DNA of 64,000 bases from SIG589 sp045652465 (GCA_045652465.1 JAZRUI010000015.1:1-64000); one strand, 5' to 3'. Positions 1 through 8,235 are shown, numbered from the stretch's first letter. A program made the numbers and translations. Notes: generated by a model from the letters alone, not told the origin.

Positions 1-56
1 GAACTGGTGACCTTATCCTTACCAAGGATACGCTCTGCCGACTGAGCTACATCAGC
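1..56 (-). tRNA. tRNA-Thr (anticodon GGT), 3' end cut by window edge
   Basis: The reverse complement reads as the first three quarters of a tRNA: acceptor strand GCTGATG at 56-50, a D-arm containing AGCTCAG and GGC, and an anticodon stem ATCC/GGAT around loop TTGGTAA. The anticodon is GGT, for Thr codons ACC/ACU. The T-arm and acceptor 3' strand lie beyond the left edge. It follows the initiator tRNA by 9 nt and is probably co-transcribed with it. Confidence 0.9.
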
Positions 57-65
57 ATATTAAAT

Positions 66-141
<76 letters not shown>

Positions 142-174
142 ATATTTAGGGCGCCCTTTTGTGGGTGCCCAATT

Positions 175-202
175 ATTATACCACAAAAATATCATTTTGC
201 AA
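175..202 (-). promoter_or_regulatory. sigma-A-type promoter of the tRNA pair
   Basis: On the minus strand, TTGCAA (202-197) and TATAAT (180-175) are separated by 16 nt. The predicted transcript starts near 168 and first forms a GGGCACCC/GGGCGCCC hairpin (170-149) before the initiator tRNA. Confidence 0.75.
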
Positions 203-221
203 GCCTTTTTTTAAAGTTTGC

Positions 222-1055
222 CTATCTTTTTCTTTTGAGGCCTTCTTTTGCGACACCGATAGCAAAGAAAACCATAAAAAAGACAAGATTCGCAAGCACA
301 ACCGTGGCGCCCGGCGGAGTGTCGGCGGCAAAGGAGATGAGCAGTCCCAAAAGGAACGCCGAAACCGAAACTGCGAGCGAGCAAAGAATAACGCTTTTAT
401 AAGAGCGGCATACTCTTCCCGCCGTAAGCGATGGAAAAACGAGCAGGCTCGAAATTAAAAGCGCGCCCATCATTCGCATTCCGATAACGACCGTAATAGC
501 GGTCAGGCAGGCGAGCAGCGTGTTATATCTCGAAACGCTGATGCCGGTTGCAAAGGAGAACGATTCATCAAAGGTTACGGCGAAAATCTTGTTATAAAAA
601 CAGGTGAAAAGCAGGAGCACGATGCCGCAAAGCGACAACGAAACCCACAAATCCTCGCGGCTTAAGGTGTAGATACTGCCGAACATATAATTGTTGATAT
701 CGATGTTCATTCCGTGCGACAGGCTGGCGGCGGTGATGCCAATCGCCAGCGCGCTGCTTGAAAAGACCGCGATGGCGGCATCTCCCTTGATTTTCGAGTT
801 GCCGCTTAATTTTAGCAGCAAAAATGCCGCCAAAAGCACCGCAGGGATTGCGATATAAAGCGGGGCAACGCCAAGCCCCAGCGCAATCGCCGATGCGCCG
901 AAGCCAACATGAGAAAGCCCGTCGCCGAGTCCCGAAAAACGCTTGAGCACAAGGCTTGTCCCCAGCAGCGCCGCGCAAACCGAAATCAAAATTCCAACCA
1001 GCAGTGCGCGCTGAACAAACTCAAAAGAGAGGAACGAAAAAATAGCATCAATCAT
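222..1055 (-). CDS. znuB: zinc/manganese ABC transporter permease
   Basis: Membrane subunit of a zinc/manganese-type ABC importer (ABC-3 family), expected to form the channel for metal handed over by the binding protein. The 277-residue product is almost entirely hydrophobic with about eight or nine predicted membrane segments, normal for ZnuB. The start MIDAIFSF was chosen because it overlaps the stop of the ATPase gene by 8 nt (ATGATTGA), typical translational coupling; longer upstream starts run through that gene. It is last in the zur-znuA-znuC-znuB operon. Zn is preferred over Mn because of the linked Fur-family regulator and binding protein, but selectivity cannot be read from the sequence. 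Confidence 0.9.
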   Translation of the reverse strand: MIDAIFSFLSFEFVQRALLVGILISVCAALLGTSLVLKRFSGLGDGLSHVGFGASAIALGLGVAPLYIAIPAVLLAAFLLLKLSGNSKIKGDAAIAVFSSSALAIGITAASLSHGMNIDINNYMFGSIYTLSREDLWVSLSLCGIVLLLFTCFYNKIFAVTFDESFSFATGISVSRYNTLLACLTAITVVIGMRMMGALLISSLLVFPSLTAGRVCRSYKSVILCSLAVSVSAFLLGLLISFAADTPPGATVVLANLVFFMVFFAIGVAKEGLKRKR

Positions 1056-1752
1056 GGCAATGTCCTCCTGCGAGCATACTTTTGCCGAGCGGGGAATGGG
1101 CATAATCGTGCGATGAGCCAAAATAATATTCGCCGTGACCCAAATGGAGAATTTTGTTGCCATAGTGAACCGCGCAGGAAACATCGTGCGAAACGGTTAA
1201 AACCGTAACACCCTCGCTGTGCAGCTGCTCGGTTATGCGATAAAAATCCGCGGTTGCAACGGGGTCGAGCCCTGTTATAGGCTCATCGAGCAGCAAAATT
1301 CCGTTCGCGGCGCAAAGGGCGCGCGCCAATAAAACTCGCTGCTGCTGTCCGCCCGAAAGCTCCTTGAACGAAGCGCGGCTTAAGTCCTCAATGTGCAGCT
1401 TTTTCATCATCTCCACCGCGAGCGCTTTGTCGCGGCGGGTGTAAAACGGCAGGCGCTTTCCGCCAAGCGTTCCCGAAAGCACAACCTCGCGCACCGAGGC
1501 AGGGAAATCGGCCTGAATTTCGTTTTGTTGGGGCAAATAGCCGATTTGATTCTTGCGAACACCCGAGAAAACTATCCTTCCGCTATCGGGGTTTAAAAGC
1601 CCGAGCAGCAGCTTAATAAGGGTGCTTTTACCCGTGCCGTTTTCGCCAACGATATAAAGATGGTCGCCCTTTTCAATCGAGATGTTGAGATTTTTCAAAA
1701 CCTCGCGGCGCGAATATCCCTTACATAAGTTTTGGGTTTCGATAATAGGCAT
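1048..1752 (-). CDS. znuC: zinc/manganese ABC transporter ATP-binding protein
   Basis: ATPase subunit powering metal import together with the adjacent permease and binding protein. Its 234 residues carry Walker A GENGTGKST (about 36-44), a Q-loop region near LPQQNE, signature LSGGQQQR (132-139), Walker B ILLLDEP (152-158) and the H-loop His in TVSHD (about 189). The C-terminus GGHCHD is His/Cys rich and could sense metal, but that is speculation. The start overlaps the znuA stop by 1 nt and the end overlaps znuB by 8 nt. Confidence 0.93.
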   Translation of the reverse strand: MPIIETQNLCKGYSRREVLKNLNISIEKGDHLYIVGENGTGKSTLIKLLLGLLNPDSGRIVFSGVRKNQIGYLPQQNEIQADFPASVREVVLSGTLGGKRLPFYTRRDKALAVEMMKKLHIEDLSRASFKELSGGQQQRVLLARALCAANGILLLDEPITGLDPVATADFYRITEQLHSEGVTVLTVSHDVSCAVHYGNKILHLGHGEYYFGSSHDYAHSPLGKSMLAGGHCHD

Positions 1753-2642
1753 TAGTAAAGCCCCCTTTCAAGCGCGGCATAATTTTGCCGCATAATATCG
1801 ATATAGGTAATCCCCGATTTAAAATCCTCGAGGCTTACGGTGTGCATCGTGTTAATAATCAGTTTCTCCGCGCCCGTTTCCTCGCAAACCGTATCGGCGA
1901 GGTAGCCCGAGCCGTTTTCGATATGAAAAACATAATCGAGGCGCGCTTCCCTAATGCGTTTTATAAGGGAGATGACCGTTTTGGCATCGGCATCGGCAAA
2001 AAGGTCGCAGGCATCGAAAGCGGCAAGCCAATCGAGATTATAAAACTCGCAAAAATAGCGAAGAGGGAAGCGGTCGGCAACGACAATTTCGCGCTTTGGC
2101 GCCGCGGCGATGAGATTTTTCGTTTTTAGGGCGAGCGAATCGATTTCGGCGCAGTATGCCGCGGCATTCGCCTTATAGCTCTCGGCGTTTTCGCCATCGC
2201 GCTCGCAGGCGGAGGAAAGAATCGCCGTTATGATGCTTTTGGCGTTTTCGGGCGATAGCCAAACATGCTCATCGGCATGGGTGTGCCCCTCTTCATATAA
2301 AAGGGCGGAATGGTCGGTCATTTTTAAAACGGTGGTGTTTGCTTCGCCGAGACCCTCTAAAACATCCTCAATCCAGGTGTCGCTCTCGCCGCCCGTGTAG
2401 ATAAAAATATCGGCATTTTTAATCTCTAAAATATCCTCGGCGGAGGGCTCGAAGGAATGAATCTCGGTGCCGGGGTCGAGAAGCATCGAAACCTCGGCGC
2501 GCTCGCCAACAACCGCCCTCGCAAAATCATAGGCGGGGAAGACCGTTGCAACGATTTTCAATGAGTCGCGCTCCTTCGCCTTATCTTTGCATCCGCAAAG
2601 AAAAAGCAAAACCGCAAGGGTTAAACAAACTATTTTTTTCAT
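1752..2642 (-). CDS. znuA: zinc-binding lipoprotein of the ABC importer
   Basis: Cluster A-I solute-binding protein that captures zinc outside the membrane. The start MKKIVCLT gives a lipoprotein signal ending in LFLCGC (lipid-anchored Cys near residue 16-18) and overlaps the regulator stop as ATGA. The mature part has the family metal ligands in HSFEPS and in HVWLSPENAK, with a short His-rich loop HTHADEH before the second, as in Zn-type members. Its 296 residues are a normal length. The alternative start six codons upstream lacks the tight coupling. Confidence 0.9.
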   Translation of the reverse strand: MKKIVCLTLAVLLFLCGCKDKAKERDSLKIVATVFPAYDFARAVVGERAEVSMLLDPGTEIHSFEPSAEDILEIKNADIFIYTGGESDTWIEDVLEGLGEANTTVLKMTDHSALLYEEGHTHADEHVWLSPENAKSIITAILSSACERDGENAESYKANAAAYCAEIDSLALKTKNLIAAAPKREIVVADRFPLRYFCEFYNLDWLAAFDACDLFADADAKTVISLIKRIREARLDYVFHIENGSGYLADTVCEETGAEKLIINTMHTVSLEDFKSGITYIDIMRQNYAALERGLY

Positions 2643-3037
2643 TTCGCGCAGTCCCCGCAAACGCCGTAGAGCACGGTCTTGGTGTGGTCAACCGAAAAGC
2701 CGTGGTGGCGGGTTATATGCTCGGCAAGGCGCTCGATATGGTCGCATTCGATGTGGAGCAGTTTGCCGCAGGAGGAGCATTTAAGATGAAAATGCTCGGC
2801 GCAATGCTCGCCCGAAAAACCAAAACAGGCGGAGCCCTCGCCGCTATATTTTCGAACCTCGCCGCTTAAAACCAGCTTTTCGACATTGCGATAAACGGTT
2901 GTAAGACCGATGTTTTCGCCGCGCTCGCGAAGGGCGAGGAGAATTTCCTCCGCCGTCATATGAGCGCCGCTTTTTTCGGCTAATATTTCGGTTATGAGCT
3001 TTAAGGGTCGGGTATTATAGCCCTTGCGAATTGCCAT
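2639..3037 (-). CDS. zur: Fur-family metalloregulator, probably Zur
   Basis: Fur superfamily repressor of 132 residues with an N-terminal winged helix (LTTVYRNVEKL, about 45-55) and a C-terminal dimerisation/metal domain. It has the sensory HxH in EHFHLKC and two CxxC pairs (87/90 and 127/130) that form the structural zinc site. It is the first gene of the znu operon, and its own 5' region carries a perfect palindrome, so autoregulation by zinc is likely. Zur is preferred over Fur/PerR because of the downstream znuACB genes. The start MAIRKGY follows an AGGTG-type site; a start 13 codons upstream would lie inside the operator. Confidence 0.85.
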   Translation of the reverse strand: MAIRKGYNTRPLKLITEILAEKSGAHMTAEEILLALRERGENIGLTTVYRNVEKLVLSGEVRKYSGEGSACFGFSGEHCAEHFHLKCSSCGKLLHIECDHIERLAEHITRHHGFSVDHTKTVLYGVCGDCAK

Positions 3038-3049
3038 ATAAAACACCTC

Positions 3050-3074
3050 GAAAATGAAAATGATTTTCATTTTC
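3050..3074. promoter_or_regulatory. Fur/Zur-type operator, perfect 25-nt palindrome
   Basis: Two 12-nt arms, GAAAATGAAAAT and its exact reverse complement, flank a single G at 3062. The pattern of nested inverted repeats resembles Fur-family boxes. It lies immediately downstream of the -10 element of the znu promoter, covering the predicted transcription start, so repressor binding would block the zur-znu operon. Confidence 0.85.
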
Positions 3075-3076
3075 AC

Positions 3077-3105
3077 ATTTTAAAGCATTTATATCGCCCT
3101 GTCAA
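3077..3105 (-). promoter_or_regulatory. promoter of the zur-znu operon
   Basis: On the minus strand a consensus TTGACA (3105-3100), a 17-nt spacer and TAAAAT (3082-3077) are followed directly by the 25-nt palindrome. Confidence 0.85.
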
Positions 3106-3117
3106 GGCAATTAACCC

Positions 3118-3146
3118 TTGTAAAAAAAGGAAATTTGTAGTATGAT
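3118..3146 (+). promoter_or_regulatory. promoter of the Rnf-like operon
   Basis: TTGTAA (3118-3123), a 17-nt spacer and TATGAT (3141-3146) lie upstream of the rnfD start, followed by GGAGG at 3174-3178. It diverges from the znu promoter with the metal operator about 45 nt to its left, so joint control is possible but not shown. Confidence 0.65.
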
Positions 3147-3187
3147 AATAAAAGTAACAACTTTGTAATAAATGGAGGCGAAGGCTC

Positions 3188-4084
3188 TTGGGCGAGAAAA
3201 CCAATTTTTCGCGGATTTTAACCCCTAAAAATACCGTTGAGTTTGATAAGAACCTTGATATTCTTATTGCGCTGCTGCCTACGGCTATCGTAGCCTGCGT
3301 TTATTTTGGAGCGCACGCTATGTTTATGATGCTCGTTTGCATGGGGGTTTCGACCCTTTCGGCATTTTTAGCGGGCAAGCTCTTGGCGGTTGAGGAGGAC
3401 CCTCGCAACCTCTCGGCGGCTATAGTTGGAATGCTAATCGCGATGACAATGCCTTCAGGCTTTTCTATCCCCGCTGCCGCAGTTTGCGCTGCCGCGGGCG
3501 TTATCGTTCCGCGAATGATGTTTGGCGGAAATGGTTGCGAAATTGTAAGCCCCGTTGCCTTCGGTTCGATAATGGCTTTCCTTTGCTTCCCGAGCATTTT
3601 TTATTATAACGAAGCCTTCACGAATCTACATACTTTTTATGTCCCCTTTGAAACAAGCCTCACTCTAAAGCAGTTAATCTTCGGCGCCCATGCAGGTGCG
3701 GTTGGCGAAACTGCAGCAGTCTTTTTGGCGATTGGCGCGGTTTATTTATCCGTTCGCAAGATTATAACCCCGACCATTCCCGTGTTCGCACTTTTATTCA
3801 CGGCGCTGTTTTCCTTTGCCTTCTCGATGGATGTTTTGTCCTCCGTTTTGAGCGGCGGAACGCTGCTTGCCGCGATTTTCATCCTGCCCGAGCGCAATCT
3901 TTGCCCCCATGGATTTTTGGGCAAGGTTGCCTATGCGGCGGTCTTCTCGCTGCTGACCGTTATTATAAGAAAATATGCCGCGGCTCCCGAGGGAGTTTAT
4001 TTCGCGGTATTGACCGTACAGCTTATCCGTCCGCTCTTTGATGTGATTCCCGATATAAGGAGGAAAAGTGATGAAAGAAATTAA
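3188..4084 (+). CDS. rnfD: RnfD/NqrB-like membrane subunit
   Basis: Homologue of RnfD/RsxD (NqrB family), a membrane subunit that carries a covalently attached FMN in complete Rnf complexes. Its 298 residues include about ten hydrophobic segments and a conserved LSGGTLLAA motif (about 221-229) whose Thr matches the flavin attachment site of the family. TTG at 3188 is the chosen start because GGAGG lies 9 nt upstream and no in-frame ATG fits. It opens a four-gene set (D, short G-position gene, E, A) with overlapping ends. Known complexes also need RnfB, RnfC and RnfG, which are not present here, so its electron partners are unclear. Confidence 0.82.
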   Translation: MGEKTNFSRILTPKNTVEFDKNLDILIALLPTAIVACVYFGAHAMFMMLVCMGVSTLSAFLAGKLLAVEEDPRNLSAAIVGMLIAMTMPSGFSIPAAAVCAAAGVIVPRMMFGGNGCEIVSPVAFGSIMAFLCFPSIFYYNEAFTNLHTFYVPFETSLTLKQLIFGAHAGAVGETAAVFLAIGAVYLSVRKIITPTIPVFALLFTALFSFAFSMDVLSSVLSGGTLLAAIFILPERNLCPHGFLGKVAYAAVFSLLTVIIRKYAAAPEGVYFAVLTVQLIRPLFDVIPDIRRKSDERN

Positions 4085-4274
4085 TTTCAAAGCGCTTTTT
4101 GTTCCCTTTGTCGGCAGCGTTGCTCATAAGGTTGCGGCGGTTGCCGCCACCCTCGCAGTTGCTGCGGGATTGATTTTCGGCGCCCATCTTTGGCTGCATA
4201 ACGAAAAAAGAGCGGGAGATAAAGCTCCTTCCGCGCCCCCGTCATCCCAGATAGAAAGTGGGGCAGAGAAATGA
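4071..4274 (+). CDS. 67-residue single-span membrane protein in the rnfG position
   Basis: A short protein with one hydrophobic stretch (about residues 19-42) and a polar, Pro/Ser-rich tail. It occupies the place of rnfG between rnfD and rnfE but is about a third of RnfG length and has no FMN-binding domain or flavinylation motif. ATG at 4071 is preferred because AAGGAGGA lies just upstream; it overlaps the rnfD stop by 14 nt and shares ATGA with rnfE. It could be a relic of the RnfG N-terminal helix or a new small subunit. The tight coupling suggests it is really translated. Confidence 0.6.
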   Translation: MKEINFKALFVPFVGSVAHKVAAVAATLAVAAGLIFGAHLWLHNEKRAGDKAPSAPPSSQIESGAEK

Positions 4275-4840
4275 TGAAAAGAATTTGGAGTAGCCTTTTA
4301 GGGCTAACCTTCGCTATTATTCCCGTTTTATGCCTGACCGTTACTGCTGCCAACGCGCTTTTCGCATCCATAGCAGTTGCGGCTTCGCTAATTCTCGCCT
4401 GCTCCATTCGCCTTTTGGATGAAAAAATCATCCCGAAGGGCGTTAAGGATATTTGCATAATCATAGCGGTTGCGCTGGGAATCTCCCTCGTTGAGGTTTT
4501 CTCGAGCGGAGCCCTCTCGGCTGATGCAGGCGCCGCGGTATTTATGCCGCTTTGCGCCGTTCCAACCCTTTTGCTTTTGGGTCAAACCAGCGAAATAAAG
4601 GGTGTTAAGAAAACCTATTTCACGGCGTTGTGGCTCAGCGCGCTCTTCACTGCGCTAATGGTGGTTATAGGCTTGGTTCGCGAGCTTTTGGGAAAGGGTT
4701 GCATCTTTGGTGCGGTCGTAACCCGCTCGCTATTTAAGCCTCTTGCCGTTTTATCCATTCCGGCGGGCGCGATATTCGTAACCGCTTTGTTTATAGCCGT
4801 GCTTCAAAGGTTAGCAAAGGAGGAAGAAACCAATGCGTGA
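4271..4840 (+). CDS. rnfE: RnfE/NqrD-like membrane subunit
   Basis: A 189-residue integral membrane protein with about six helices, related to RnfE/RsxE. Characteristic stretches are LTVTAANALFAS near the N-terminus and GLVRELLGKGC in the second half. In canonical members a Cys in a GLCP-type motif near residue 25 and another in an NC motif bind a [2Fe-2S] cluster with RnfA. Here the first becomes IIPVLC, with the Cys shifted, and the second region reads FMPLCAVPT, without the Asn. Those comparisons are from memory of the family. It overlaps the preceding gene by 4 nt and rnfA by 8 nt. Confidence 0.75.
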   Translation: MMKRIWSSLLGLTFAIIPVLCLTVTAANALFASIAVAASLILACSIRLLDEKIIPKGVKDICIIIAVALGISLVEVFSSGALSADAGAAVFMPLCAVPTLLLLGQTSEIKGVKKTYFTALWLSALFTALMVVIGLVRELLGKGCIFGAVVTRSLFKPLAVLSIPAGAIFVTALFIAVLQRLAKEEETNA

Positions 4841-5390
4841 AATCCTTGTTTTGCTGTTGGCGGGCGTGCTCGCCGATAACCTCATTTGCTTTAGAACAAT
4901 AGGAATCGGCAACAATGTTTTAGGAACCGATACCTTGCGCGGCAGCGCAATTTTCGGCAGCGCCATAACCGTTTTGGGAGTTATAACAACCGCGGTTATC
5001 TATCCGATTTATAAGTTTATGGTTGTTCCGATGGGAATAGCCTGTTTCAAAACGCTAATACTTATCTTAATATGCGGAGCCGCTATTTTTGTGGGCAAGA
5101 AGCTGCTTCCGTGGCTCTTTGGCGGATTTTCCTCCTCTCAGGGCGCGGTTGCATTCGGCACAGTTATGGGCATTTGCTGCATTTGCGCCGAGAGCAAAAA
5201 TTTTGGTTTTTCGCTGCTTTCCGCCCTTTTCTATGGAGCGGGATTGCTTCTTGTGCTTTGCATATTCTTTTGCGCGCGCCTATCGCTAAAGTATTCGCGC
5301 GTTCCCGAAAGCCTTAAAGGCTTGCCGCTTGATTTAATCATAACCGCTATAATCGCCCTCGTGCTTTATGGATGGCAGGGCATAGCATAA
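4833..5390 (+). CDS. rnfA: RnfA/NqrE-like membrane subunit
   Basis: A 185-residue protein with six predicted helices related to RnfA/RsxA. The C-terminal half (RVPESLKGLPLDLIITAI) matches the family well. The N-terminal motif reads TIGIGNNVLG where usual members have a GLCP/GICP-type Cys, so one presumed [2Fe-2S] ligand seems lost. The second region reads MGICCICAES instead of a TNCA-type motif. It is last in the operon, and no rnfB (ferredoxin-like subunit) follows, unlike the usual CDGEAB order. AGGAGG precedes the ATG. Confidence 0.75.
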   Translation: MREILVLLLAGVLADNLICFRTIGIGNNVLGTDTLRGSAIFGSAITVLGVITTAVIYPIYKFMVVPMGIACFKTLILILICGAAIFVGKKLLPWLFGGFSSSQGAVAFGTVMGICCICAESKNFGFSLLSALFYGAGLLLVLCIFFCARLSLKYSRVPESLKGLPLDLIITAIIALVLYGWQGIA

Positions 5391-5420
5391 GGATTTAAAA
5401 AATAACTGGAGTTGAAACCG

Positions 5421-6473
5421 TTGACCCCCGAAAACGAACAGCAACAAAGCATCCTCGAGCGCCGTTATAACGAGCGCCGCGAGGCAATAAGAAAACAAAA
5501 AAAGCGCAACGCGCTCATAAGGCTTATATTGCGCGCGCTGGTGCTTATATTAGCGCTCATAGTCGCGATTTCGGTTATTTCTTCCTCCTGCGATAGCAAA
5601 ACAAAAGAGGAGGCCTCGATAACCAACAGCGATGTTGAAAACACCTCTTCGATAGAAGAAAAGCCTAAAATGAAGCTTCCCGCCGCGGCTGCCAATATCG
5701 AAACCCCCGCGGATATTAACAGTCATTTCGTTGCCGTGCTTAATTGCGAAACCAACGAAATCATTGCTTCCAAGCAGATGAACGAAAAAATCTATCCCGC
5801 ATCGCTAACCAAGATTATGACCCTTTTGGTTGCCTTCGAAAACAACGAGGATTTATCCAAAACCTTTACGGTTACAAACGCCATAATCGACCCTCTCTAT
5901 CGCGCCGAAGCAACCCTTGCGGGCTTTGTTGATGGCGAGGAGGTTAGCATAACCGACCTGCTTTACGGAACGGTTCTTCCCTCGGGTGCCGAGGCGGCTG
6001 AATGCGTTGCGATTGCAACTGCGGGCAGCGTTGATAACTTCCTTAAAATGATGAACAAAAAGGTTAAGGAGTTAGGCCTTAAAAACACCCATTTTGCAAA
6101 TGTAACGGGACTGCACGATAAGCAAAACTATTCAACAGCCTATGATATGGCAGTTATCTTAAAGGCGGCGCTCGAGCATGACCTTTGCCGCAAGATACTG
6201 GGAACATATCAGTACACAACCGCGCCCACCAACAAGCATCCAAACGGCATTTCGCTAACGGGAACGCTCTTTAGCTATATGTATGGCACCGAGCCGGAGG
6301 GCTCCGATATTTTGGGCGGCAAAACGGGTTATACCGACCAATCGGGATACTGCATTGCCACATTCGGCAAATCGGATGGCGGCCGTGAATATATCGCCGT
6401 TACAGCCAAGGGCGATAGCCGCTGGCCTGCGGTTTATGACCAAATAAATCTCTTCACAATCTATGCAAAATAA
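5421..6473 (+). CDS. dacA: D-alanyl-D-alanine carboxypeptidase (PBP5/DacA type)
   Basis: Penicillin-binding protein that trims the terminal D-Ala of peptidoglycan pentapeptides. It has a short basic N-terminus, a membrane anchor (LIRLILRALVLILALIVAIS region), then a peptidase S11 domain with catalytic SLTK (in YPASLTKIM) and KTG (in GGKTGYT). The second motif is SGA (LPSGAEAAE) instead of the common SGN, worth noting though some clostridial relatives may share it. It lacks a long PBP5 C-terminal domain. TTG at 5421 is favoured over TTG at 5412 because CTGGAG ends at 5411. It is 30 nt after rnfA, so read-through is likely. Confidence 0.88.
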   Translation: MTPENEQQQSILERRYNERREAIRKQKKRNALIRLILRALVLILALIVAISVISSSCDSKTKEEASITNSDVENTSSIEEKPKMKLPAAAANIETPADINSHFVAVLNCETNEIIASKQMNEKIYPASLTKIMTLLVAFENNEDLSKTFTVTNAIIDPLYRAEATLAGFVDGEEVSITDLLYGTVLPSGAEAAECVAIATAGSVDNFLKMMNKKVKELGLKNTHFANVTGLHDKQNYSTAYDMAVILKAALEHDLCRKILGTYQYTTAPTNKHPNGISLTGTLFSYMYGTEPEGSDILGGKTGYTDQSGYCIATFGKSDGGREYIAVTAKGDSRWPAVYDQINLFTIYAK

Positions 6474-6474
6474 T

Positions 6475-6512
6475 AAAAGAGCCTTTTGTTTTTTCAAAAG
6501 GCTCTTTATTTT
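6475..6512. terminator. rho-independent terminator
   Basis: Stem AAAGAGCCTTTTG / CAAAAGGCTCTTT with a T-rich loop and a flanking T/A tail ends the rnf-dacA transcription unit. Confidence 0.85.
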
Positions 6513-6518
6513 AAAGGT

Positions 6519-6533
6519 GTGTTGTGGTAGAAT
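6519..6533 (+). promoter_or_regulatory. extended -10 promoter candidate
   Basis: TGGTAGAAT (6525-6533) is an extended -10 element 29 nt before the start codon of the nitrilase-GDPD gene. No clear -35 is present because the terminator occupies that space. Confidence 0.45.
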
Positions 6534-6562
6534 ACAGTTAGCAAATAAAAGGAGGCAAAAAA

Positions 6563-8170
6563 ATGAAGGTTTGTGTTGTTCAGCCTTATTATTCCTTCGA
6601 CCCGAAGGATACCGAAGGATGTTTTAATGAGCAGGTTGCATTAATCGATTCCTGCACTTCGGATATGGATATAATCGTTATCCCCGAATATGCCGATGTT
6701 CCTGCCGACCAGGCAAGCAAGGCTGATTTCCATGCGATGATGGAAAAATATAATAAAATCATTTTAGATAAGGCGAGAGAAACTGCAATTCGTTGCAACT
6801 CCTTGGTTTTTGTTAATGCCGCCGATAAATGCGAGGATGGCTGGCGCAACACCACCCACGCCCTTGACCGCAACGGCAACACGGTTGGAAAATACTATAA
6901 GGCTCATCCCGCGCCCAGCGAGGTTAAAACCGAAAAAGAGGGCGGAAATGAGCTTGGCGTTGGCTATAGCTATGAGCTTGCCGAACCCTATACTGTTGAA
7001 ATCGAGGGAATCCGTTTCGGATTTATGACCTGCTATGATTTTTATTTCTATGAGAACTTTGCGCCCCTCGCGCTTCGCAACATCGATGTTATAATCGGCT
7101 GCTCGCATCAGCGAACCGATACCCATGAGGCGCTCTCTATAATCAACCGCTTCCTTTGCTATAACACCAACGCATATTTAATCCGCAGCGCAGTTTCGCT
7201 CGGCGAGGATTCGGATATTTGCGGCTGCAGCTGCATAATAGCCCCCGATGGCGAAGTGCTTGTTGATATGAAGAGCAAAATAGGTCTTGGCATTGCCGAA
7301 ATCGACCCGCACAAAAAATATTTAAAGGCCGCAGGATTTAAGGGGCTCCCCAAGGCTCATTGGCAGTATATCGAGGAAGGTCGTCGCCCGTGGCTTTATC
7401 GCAACGGCGGCGCGGCTATAACGCTTTTTGATGAGCGTATGTCCTATCCCCGCATTTGCGCCCATCGCGGCTTCTCGGCAGTTGCTCCCGAAAACAGTAT
7501 GCCTGCATTCGGCGCAGCTATAGCGCTCGGTGCCGATGAAATCGAGTTCGATATTTGGCAAACCGCCGATGGCGAAATCGTTTCAACACACGACCCCAAT
7601 TTAGAGCGCGTTTCCAACGGCAGCGGGTTGGTTGCCGAAAAGACATTAGCCGAGCTTAAAGAGCTTGATTTCGGTTCGCATTTCGATAAGAAATATGCAG
7701 GCCTTAAAATCGCAACCTTTGAGGAAATATTGCAAAAATTCGCAGGCCACACCGTTATGAACATCCATATCAAGCCTGATGGTCAAAAGGGCGGTTTTTG
7801 CAAAGAGTATATCGATAAGGCGGTTGCCCTCGTTGACCGTTATGACTGCCGCAAGCATGTTTACTTTATGTGCACTCGCGACAGCGTTCTTGATTATTTC
7901 CGCGAAACCTATCCCGATATTCCCACCTGCTGCGGTGTGGGCGATAACCCGTGGGAGATTGTTGACCGTGCAATAGAGCATGGCTGCAAGAAAACTCAGT
8001 TGTTCCGCGATTATATGAACGATGAGATGATAAAGAAGGCGCACGACCACGGCATCATTTGCAATGTGTTCTACACCGATGACCCCGCCGATGCCAAGGT
8101 GCTGCTCGATATGGGAATCGATACAATCCTCACCAACAACTATCTTGCGGTTGCTAATGCAGTTAAATAA
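6563..8170 (+). CDS. fusion of nitrilase-superfamily amidohydrolase and glycerophosphodiester phosphodiesterase
   Basis: A 535-residue two-enzyme fusion. Residues 1-270 are a carbon-nitrogen hydrolase with the full catalytic triad: Glu42 (VIPEYAD), Lys113 (YYKAHP) and Cys157 (MTCYDF). Residues about 296-535 are a GDPD TIM barrel with His301-Arg302 (CAHRGF), Glu310-Asn311, Glu328/Asp330 (EIEFD) and His343 (STHDP), the metal and acid/base residues of the family. There is no signal peptide, so it acts in the cytoplasm. One enzyme cuts an amide or nitrile, the other a glycerophosphodiester, so a substrate carrying both bonds is plausible but unproven. AAAGGAGG precedes the ATG. It stands between terminators as a short unit with the next gene. 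Confidence 0.88.
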   Translation: MKVCVVQPYYSFDPKDTEGCFNEQVALIDSCTSDMDIIVIPEYADVPADQASKADFHAMMEKYNKIILDKARETAIRCNSLVFVNAADKCEDGWRNTTHALDRNGNTVGKYYKAHPAPSEVKTEKEGGNELGVGYSYELAEPYTVEIEGIRFGFMTCYDFYFYENFAPLALRNIDVIIGCSHQRTDTHEALSIINRFLCYNTNAYLIRSAVSLGEDSDICGCSCIIAPDGEVLVDMKSKIGLGIAEIDPHKKYLKAAGFKGLPKAHWQYIEEGRRPWLYRNGGAAITLFDERMSYPRICAHRGFSAVAPENSMPAFGAAIALGADEIEFDIWQTADGEIVSTHDPNLERVSNGSGLVAEKTLAELKELDFGSHFDKKYAGLKIATFEEILQKFAGHTVMNIHIKPDGQKGGFCKEYIDKAVALVDRYDCRKHVYFMCTRDSVLDYFRETYPDIPTCCGVGDNPWEIVDRAIEHGCKKTQLFRDYMNDEMIKKAHDHGIICNVFYTDDPADAKVLLDMGIDTILTNNYLAVANAVK

Positions 8171-8235
8171 AAAAGCAGGTCTTTTAGGCACACTCCGTAA
8201 GAACAATGCCGTTAGGGTATCTTAAGGGAGGAAAT

